A DNA stretch of 64,000 bases from Gallaecimonas xiamenensis 3-C-1 (GTDB lineage: Bacteria; Pseudomonadota; Gammaproteobacteria; Enterobacterales; Gallaecimonadaceae), in assembly GCF_000299915.1 (NCBI RefSeq), contig NZ_AMRI01000011.1, positions 1-64,000 on the forward strand. Reading direction: 5' to 3'. The translations under genes were made by a program, and so were the position numbers. This document shows positions 59,482 through 64,000 of this stretch, piece after piece (the first letter of the stretch is position 1; every line of letters starts with the position of its first letter). The notes beneath the pieces are model-generated. The model was not told the origin of the DNA and ran no database searches. It was given only the letters and a program-made list of their open reading frames with translations.

Positions 59482-60177
59482 ATGATGGAACCCTATCGTA
59501 TCGAACCCCAGGCCAGGCCTGCTGCCACTAACGAAGCCCTGCTGCTGCGCCGTTATGCGCACCTGGTTAAGAGGGCCTGCGGCCATCTGCGCAGCCAGGT
59601 CAGCGCCGCCTTCTGCCAGGAAGACTTCGAACAGGTGGGCTTGATGGGCTTGCTGGAAGCTATCCGCCGTTACGGCGAGCCGGACGAGGCTTTCGAAAGC
59701 TTTGCCTTCAAACGGGTTCGGGGTGCCATCCTCGACGAACTGCGCCGCCAGGACTGGCGTCCCCGCCAGGTGCGCCAGGCGGCCCACGACCTGAACCATT
59801 ATCACCGCAAGCTCTATAACCGCCTGGGCCGTACCCCCAGCGACCAGGAGCTGGCCGAGGAAATGGGCCTGGAACTGGCCCAGATCCGCGAGTTGGTTTA
59901 CGCCAACCAGGCCGAAGAGATGCAGTGCCTGGAAGACTGGCTGGCCAAGGGCATGGAACCCAGCGGCGGCGGCATGGGCGGCTACGAGCTGCAGCGCACC
60001 CTGGCCAAGACCCTGGGCCGCCTCAAAGAGCGTGAACAGCTGCTGTTGACCCTCTACTACCACCACGAATTGAACATGAAAGAGATTGCCCAGGTCCTTG
60101 GCCTGACCGAATCCCGCGTTTGCCAGTTGCACAAGGAATGCCTGGCCAACCTCAACCAGCTGCTCAAGGAGCATTGA
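59482..60177 (+). CDS. lafS: Flagellar sigma28 factor LafS (FliA type)
   Basis: The 231-residue protein has sigma region 2 (EDFEQVGLMGLLEAIRRYGE, FESFAFKRVRGAILDELRRQ), region 3 (GRTPSDQELAEEMGLELAQI) and region 4 (MKEIAQVLGLTESRVCQLHK). It should direct RNA polymerase to lafA and other late genes and be held by FlgM. It sits inside the sigma54-driven operon with the stator genes, as in V. parahaemolyticus. Confidence 0.94.
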   Translation: MMEPYRIEPQARPAATNEALLLRRYAHLVKRACGHLRSQVSAAFCQEDFEQVGLMGLLEAIRRYGEPDEAFESFAFKRVRGAILDELRRQDWRPRQVRQAAHDLNHYHRKLYNRLGRTPSDQELAEEMGLELAQIRELVYANQAEEMQCLEDWLAKGMEPSGGGMGGYELQRTLAKTLGRLKEREQLLLTLYYHHELNMKEIAQVLGLTESRVCQLHKECLANLNQLLKEH

Positions 60178-60182
60178 TCTTT

Positions 60183-61040
60183 ATGCAAAAACTGCTCGGA
60201 ATAGCCCTGGTCTCCCTGTGCGTTTTCGGTGGCTACATGATGGCTGACGGCAAGCTCATCGCCCTGTGGCAGCCAGCGGAGCTGGTGATCATCCTGGGGG
60301 CCGCCCTGGGCTCCATGGTGATAGGCAACTCCACCGTGGTGCTCAAGGAATGTCTGCGCCAGCTCCGTGGCCTGATGGCCAGCCGCAAGGGCAAGACCAA
60401 CCTGGCCCGCGAGCTGCTGATGTTGATGCACTTCCTGCTGGACGAAATTCGCCAGAAGGGCCTCAAGGTCCTGGATGAGCACATCGAGGCCCCTTACCAG
60501 AGCCCCTGGTTTGCCCGCTTCCCAGAAGTGATGAAGGAGCCCATTCTGGTCAACTTCATCGCCGACAACCTGCGCATGCTGGCCATGGGCAAGGTGTCTG
60601 CCCATGAATTCGAGGCCCTGCTGGAGCAGGAGATCCTTGCCATCGAAGACGACCTGCTCAAGGCCTCCAAGGCCCTGCACCGTACCGGCGAAGCCATGCC
60701 TGGCTTCGGTATCCTGGCGGCGGTAGGCGGCATCATCATCACCATGCAGCACCTGGACGGCCCCCTGGGGGAGATAGGCCTGCATGTGGCGGCGGCGTTG
60801 GTCGGTACCTTTATCGGTATCTTCGGCTGTTACTGCCTGTTCGAGCCGGCCGGGTCTGCCATGGCCGAGCTGGTGCACCGCAAGGTTTCCACCCTCGATT
60901 GCGTGCGCGCCATACTCACCGCCCATGTGGCAGGCAAATCGCCGCTGCTGGCCGTGGATGCCGGTCGCCGGGTGCTGGAAATGGATATCAAACCCAGCTT
61001 TGCCACAGTCGAGAAATGGCTGGCCAGTGAGGCGGTATGA
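60183..61040 (+). CDS. lafT: Flagellar stator protein LafT (MotA)
   Basis: The 285-residue protein has four membrane helices, with GGYMMADGKLIALWQPAELV near the start and GEAMPGFGILAAVGGIIITM in the third helix, and a large cytoplasmic loop with the charged residues that contact FliG. The ATG at 60183 is preceded by AAGGAG at 60166. It overlaps lafU by 4 bp. Confidence 0.95.
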   Translation: MQKLLGIALVSLCVFGGYMMADGKLIALWQPAELVIILGAALGSMVIGNSTVVLKECLRQLRGLMASRKGKTNLARELLMLMHFLLDEIRQKGLKVLDEHIEAPYQSPWFARFPEVMKEPILVNFIADNLRMLAMGKVSAHEFEALLEQEILAIEDDLLKASKALHRTGEAMPGFGILAAVGGIIITMQHLDGPLGEIGLHVAAALVGTFIGIFGCYCLFEPAGSAMAELVHRKVSTLDCVRAILTAHVAGKSPLLAVDAGRRVLEMDIKPSFATVEKWLASEAV

Positions 61041-62020
61041 TGCGTTCCTCGCAAGACCCCATCATTATCAAGCGCAAGGCGCGTCGCGGTGGCCACGAGC
61101 CTTCCGGCGGCGGTGCCTGGAAGGTGGCGTTTGCCGACTTCACCCTGGCCATGATGGCGCTGTTCCTGGTGTTGTGGCTGCTGGCCGTCACCGAAGAGCA
61201 CGAGCGCAAGATCATGGCTACCAGCCTGCGCAACTACTCCATAATGGACGAGTCCAGCAACCCCTTCGATCTGTCCAACAGTCCCTTTCCCATCGACCTG
61301 GAAGGGAACCCGGCCATCGTTGAGAACATCGCCGCCCAGTTGTTGACCAGCGGCGACCTCAAGTCAGGTATCTCCATGTACAGCCAGGTGCCGGAAGGGG
61401 AGAAAGAGCCGGGCAAGGGCACAGGGCCTGAGCTGGATTCCATCCTGGAAGGGGAATTCGATACTCCCGAGTCCATGGCGCTGCTAGCCGCTGTCATCAA
61501 GGCCATGGCCCGCCAGCTGACCGCCACCGACAACCTGGATGTGGAAGTGGTGCCCCAGGGGCTGAGGATCACCATCCAGGACGACAACGACAAGCAGATG
61601 TTTGCCCGTGGCAGTGTCGACATGAATCCCTTCTTCGAAGACTTGCTGCTGGCTTTGGCACCGGTCTTTGAAAAGGTGAAAAACAGCATGGTGCTGTCCG
61701 GCCATACCGACGCTATCCCTTACCAGGGCAGCCGTTACAGCAACTGGGAACTGTCCGGTGACCGGGCCCTGCTGGCCAGAAGGGTGTTGGAAGTGGGGGG
61801 CATGCCCAAGAGCCGGGTGTTGCAGGTTACCGCCATGTCCGACCGCACCCCGGTGGACCGAGAGCATCCTGACGCCAGTGCCAACCGCCGTATCGAGCTG
61901 TTGCTGTTGACCCGTCAAGCCAAGGCCGATCTGCTGCGGATCTTCGACAGGGCCCAGCCAGACAATGCCGTGGCCGAGGCAGGTAAGGCTGCCGAGGCTA
62001 ACCAGCCGGTTACCCGCTAG
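61037..62020 (+). CDS. lafU: Flagellar stator protein LafU (MotB)
   Basis: The 327-residue protein has one membrane helix (VAFADFTLAMMALFLVLWLL, residues 30-49) with Asp34 as the ion-carrying residue, and a C-terminal OmpA-like domain (VLSGHTDAIPYQGSRYSNWE). The Phe-Ala-Asp-Phe and following helix look like proton-type MotB rather than sodium-type PomB. It closes the flagellar cluster. Confidence 0.95.
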   Translation: MMRSSQDPIIIKRKARRGGHEPSGGGAWKVAFADFTLAMMALFLVLWLLAVTEEHERKIMATSLRNYSIMDESSNPFDLSNSPFPIDLEGNPAIVENIAAQLLTSGDLKSGISMYSQVPEGEKEPGKGTGPELDSILEGEFDTPESMALLAAVIKAMARQLTATDNLDVEVVPQGLRITIQDDNDKQMFARGSVDMNPFFEDLLLALAPVFEKVKNSMVLSGHTDAIPYQGSRYSNWELSGDRALLARRVLEVGGMPKSRVLQVTAMSDRTPVDREHPDASANRRIELLLLTRQAKADLLRIFDRAQPDNAVAEAGKAAEANQPVTR

Positions 62021-62116
62021 GCATTTTGTTTGATTCGCAAGATGCCAATGCCATTAACAAAAAACCGCCATCTGGTCGCCTTTTAAGGGTATGCACTGAG
62101 ATGAATGGGAAAATAA

Positions 62117-62401
62117 ATGGCAAAGCCTGCACCGGGAAGGCAGGTCAGCGGCGTCCAGAAGCTGGTGCTCTACCTGATCCTCTGCAACGTTGTGATGGTG
62201 CTCTGTTACGCCCTGCTGGCCAAGCGCCTGGGGGCCATGGCGGCCATAATGGTGCCGCTGCTGCTGGTGGGATATAACCTGTTGTTGTGCCGCCTGGCCT
62301 TGAAAAGGGCCAGGCGTGACCGGGACAGCTACATCCTCTATCCGGTGGTCGTCACCGCCATCATACTGGGCTTCTGCGTCCTCAGCGCCATGTTGAGCTG
62401 A
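62117..62401 (+). CDS. Small membrane protein of unknown function
   Basis: The 94-residue protein has a short basic N-terminus (MAKPAPGRQVSGVQ) and three hydrophobic segments (LVLYLILCNVVMVLCYALLA; MAAIMVPLLLVGYNLLLCRL; VVVTAIILGFCVLSAML). I do not recognise a family. It follows lafU by 96 bp on the same strand and might be read from that operon, or it may belong to the housekeeping side. A terminator follows. Confidence 0.7.
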   Translation: MAKPAPGRQVSGVQKLVLYLILCNVVMVLCYALLAKRLGAMAAIMVPLLLVGYNLLLCRLALKRARRDRDSYILYPVVVTAIILGFCVLSAMLS

Positions 62402-62413
62402 CCCTTAGCCACG

Positions 62414-62442
62414 AAAAAGGCGCCTTGCTAGGCGCCTTTTTT
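62414..62442. terminator. Bidirectional terminator between the membrane protein gene and smpB
   Basis: AAAGGCGCCT/AGGCGCCTTT stem with a 4-nt loop and T6. Confidence 0.93.
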
Positions 62443-62917
62443 ATCCCCGTTTCATGACCCGGGCCTTTTCCCGTTGCCAGTCGCGGTCTTTCACATCGTC
62501 ACGTTTGTCGTGCTCTTTCTTACCCCGGGCTATGCCGATGGCGATCTTGGCCCAGGCGCGGCTCCAGTACATCTTCAGCGGTACCACCGTCTTGCCTTTC
62601 TGGTGCACCTGGCCGTAGAGCACGTCCAGCTCCCGCTGGTTGAGCAGCAGCTTACGGGTACGGGTCGGGTCCACCACCACGTGGGTGGAGGCGGTATTGA
62701 GCGGCTGTATGGTGGCGCCAAAGAGGTAGGCCTCGCTCTCTTTGAGAACGATGTAGGCTTCGCTGATGTTGGCTTTGCCTGCCCGCAGGCTCTTCACTTC
62801 CCAGCCCTGCAGGGCCAGGCCGGCTTCGAAGGTTTCTTCGATGAAGTAGTCGTGGCGGGCCTTTTTATTCTGGGCGATATCGGTGTCACCGCCCTTGAGC
62901 GCTTTTTTCTTGGTCAT
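62441..62917 (-). CDS. smpB: SsrA-binding protein SmpB
   Basis: The 158-residue protein is a typical Smp[21 protein letters not shown] near residue 32, the beta-barrel core, and a basic C-terminal tail ([20 protein letters not shown]). It brings tmRNA to stalled ribosomes. The internal Met start gives the usual family length. It is divergent from ratA. The tmRNA gene ssrA, often close to smpB, is not visible here. Confidence 0.96.
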   Translation of the reverse strand: MTKKKALKGGDTDIAQNKKARHDYFIEETFEAGLALQGWEVKSLRAGKANISEAYIVLKESEAYLFGATIQPLNTASTHVVVDPTRTRKLLLNQRELDVLYGQVHQKGKTVVPLKMYWSRAWAKIAIGIARGKKEHDKRDDVKDRDWQREKARVMKRG

Positions 62918-63025
62918 GGGCGCATTATACGGAAAGGTAAGGACATTGCATGGCATTTTGCCTGGATGCCCAGGCAGATAACAAGTGGTATCATTCGCCG
63001 CAAAGCCACTGAAAACAGAACTTCA

Positions 63026-63457
63026 ATGCCGCGTATAGAGCGCCAAGCCCATGTGCCTTATTCGCCCCAGGCGATGTTCGATCTGGTCAACGACGTTCCC
63101 AGTTACCCTGCCTTCCTGCCCGGCTGTGTGGCCTCCCGGGTGCTGAGCCAGGGGCCGGCCAGCATGACAGCCACCCTGGATGTGGCCAAAGGCCCGGTGC
63201 GTAAGTCCTTTACCACCCGCAACAGCCTATTTGCCCCAGACAGGATCAGCATGGAGCTGGTCAACGGCCCATTCAAGTTCCTTCGTGGCGACTGGCTTTT
63301 CCTGCCCCACGGCGATCAGGGTTGTATGGTGCGCCTGGAGATGGAGTTCGAATTCTCCTCCACCCTGGTGGGTATCGCCTTTGGCGGTATCTTCCAACAA
63401 CTGACCCACGCCATGGTCAATGCCTTTTGCCAACGTGCCCGGGAGATTTACCAGTGA
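63026..63457 (+). CDS. ratA: RatA-type START-domain protein
   Basis: The 143-residue protein belongs to the coenzyme Q-binding COQ10/START family: RIERQAHVPYSPQAMFDLVN at the start and FGGIFQQLTHAMVNAFCQRA at the end. In E. coli RatA has been described as a ribosome association toxin and as a ubiquinone-binding protein. Upstream in-frame sequence runs antisense to smpB and is not coding. Its stop overlaps the rnfH start. Confidence 0.93.
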   Translation: MPRIERQAHVPYSPQAMFDLVNDVPSYPAFLPGCVASRVLSQGPASMTATLDVAKGPVRKSFTTRNSLFAPDRISMELVNGPFKFLRGDWLFLPHGDQGCMVRLEMEFEFSSTLVGIAFGGIFQQLTHAMVNAFCQRAREIYQ

Positions 63458-63804
63458 CGGAGCGACTGCTGAGTGTGGAAGTGGCTTTTGCGCTGCCCGA
63501 GCGCCAAGCCCTTATCGCCTTGAAGGTGGTGGAAGGGGCGACGGTGCAGGACGTGATTGAACGTAGCGGTATCCAAGGGCGCTTTGCCGACTTGGATCTT
63601 GGCCAGTATGACGTGGGGATCTGGTCCCGCAGCTGCAAGCGCAGCGACAAGGTGCGGGAAGGGGACAGGGTGGAGATCTACCGCGCTTTGACTGCCGATC
63701 CCAAGGATATCCGCCGGCGCCGGGCCGAAAAGGCCAAGGAAGCGGGGCGCGCAGACAAAACCACAGGGGGCCGCCCCAACCCCCTGCGTTCCCAGGAGCC
63801 TTAA
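63454..63804 (+). CDS. rnfH: RnfH-family ubiquitin-like protein (RatB)
   Basis: The 116-residue protein has the RnfH beta-grasp fold signature: VEVAFALPERQALIALKVVE at the start and GIWSRSCKRSDKVREGDRVE in the middle. The GTG start overlaps the ratA stop, making a coupled pair as in enterobacteria. The function is poorly known. The stop overlaps the convergent bamE stop by 2 bp. Confidence 0.92.
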   Translation: MTERLLSVEVAFALPERQALIALKVVEGATVQDVIERSGIQGRFADLDLGQYDVGIWSRSCKRSDKVREGDRVEIYRALTADPKDIRRRRAEKAKEAGRADKTTGGRPNPLRSQEP

Positions 63805-64000
63805 TCGGCTTTCTGGGCCTTCTTGCCACCCAGGCTTGCGGGCAGATCGAAGTCGTCGGCTTTCACTGCCTTGAGCTTGCCTTGGCCGTCGAAGGTCAGG
63901 GTCAAATCTTTCTCAACAAGCGTGCCCTTGCCGGGGCGATAGGCGTACTTGTAGTACCAGGTACCGTCATTGAAGCTGTCTTTGAGCAGCGGCGTACCCA
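63801..64000 (-). CDS. bamE: BamE outer-membrane assembly lipoprotein, 3' part only
   Basis: The last 65 residues are in the window, reading GTPLLKDSFNDGTWYYKYAY and then a DLTLTFDGQGKLKAV strand, which is the C-terminal part of the BamE/SmpA fold. The start lies beyond 64000. BamE is part of the BAM complex that inserts beta-barrel proteins. The order smpB, ratA, rnfH, bamE is the conserved gammaproteobacterial one. Confidence 0.9.
   Translation of the reverse strand, partial: GTPLLKDSFNDGTWYYKYAYRPGKGTLVEKDLTLTFDGQGKLKAVKADDFDLPASLGGKKAQKAD

Overview
The window is GC-rich, densely coded bacterial DNA. Its gene set points to a gammaproteobacterium, probably an aquatic one of the Alteromonadales/Aeromonadales/Vibrio kind: the lateral-type flagellar locus, the smpB-ratA-rnfH-bamE neighbourhood, SoxR, an Lpp-like lipoprotein and a type I-E CRISPR array. 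A Gallaecimonas-like organism would fit, but the sequence alone cannot prove the genus.

Layout. Positions 1-790 are the trailer end of a type I-E CRISPR array in which one 32-nt spacer occurs six times in a row; no cas genes are in the window. Positions 980-28960 are an ordinary mosaic of short operons: two LysR genes divergent from a cupin and an MFS exporter; a MerR gene near an almost palindromic pair of divergent MerR-type promoters; soxR with two visible SoxR-type promoters, one before a RidA-like gene and one before a mexGHI-like DoxX/MFP/RND efflux operon; ilvE; an exported CxxCH protein; a TonB receptor; an Lpp-like lipoprotein convergent with an L,D-transpeptidase; transporters; a catalase-related protein; an aldo/keto reductase; and a Crp/Fnr regulator.

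Positions 29110-62020 hold a nearly self-contained flagellar system of 39 genes, organised like the lateral (laf, Flag-2) systems of Vibrio parahaemolyticus and Aeromonas: fliMNPQR-flhBA, then motY-lafK-fliEFGHIJ, the opposite-strand flgA-flgM-flgN, flgBCDEFGHIJKL plus an unassigned hook-associated-like gene, lafA (flagellin), fliDS, and fliT-fliK-fliL-lafS-lafT-lafU. There are no chemotaxis genes, no flhF/flhG and no fliO. A c-di-GMP-I (GEMM) riboswitch and a long structured leader precede motY-lafK, so c-di-GMP may gate the sigma54 activator LafK at the RNA level. The flgB and fliT operons share a matched promoter module: a GCGGAAG-type dyad, a conserved AT-rich block and a sigma54 -24/-12 element at the same spacing. 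The last of these operons encodes the sigma28 LafS, with FlgM as likely anti-sigma factor. This suggests the order c-di-GMP riboswitch, LafK/sigma54, LafS/sigma28, flagellin.

Positions 62117-64000 return to housekeeping genes: a small membrane protein, smpB, ratA, rnfH and the 3' end of bamE. The best candidates for something undescribed are the riboswitch-lafK leader, the paired LafK-type promoter modules, the homopolymeric CRISPR spacer run and the mirror-image MerR promoters.
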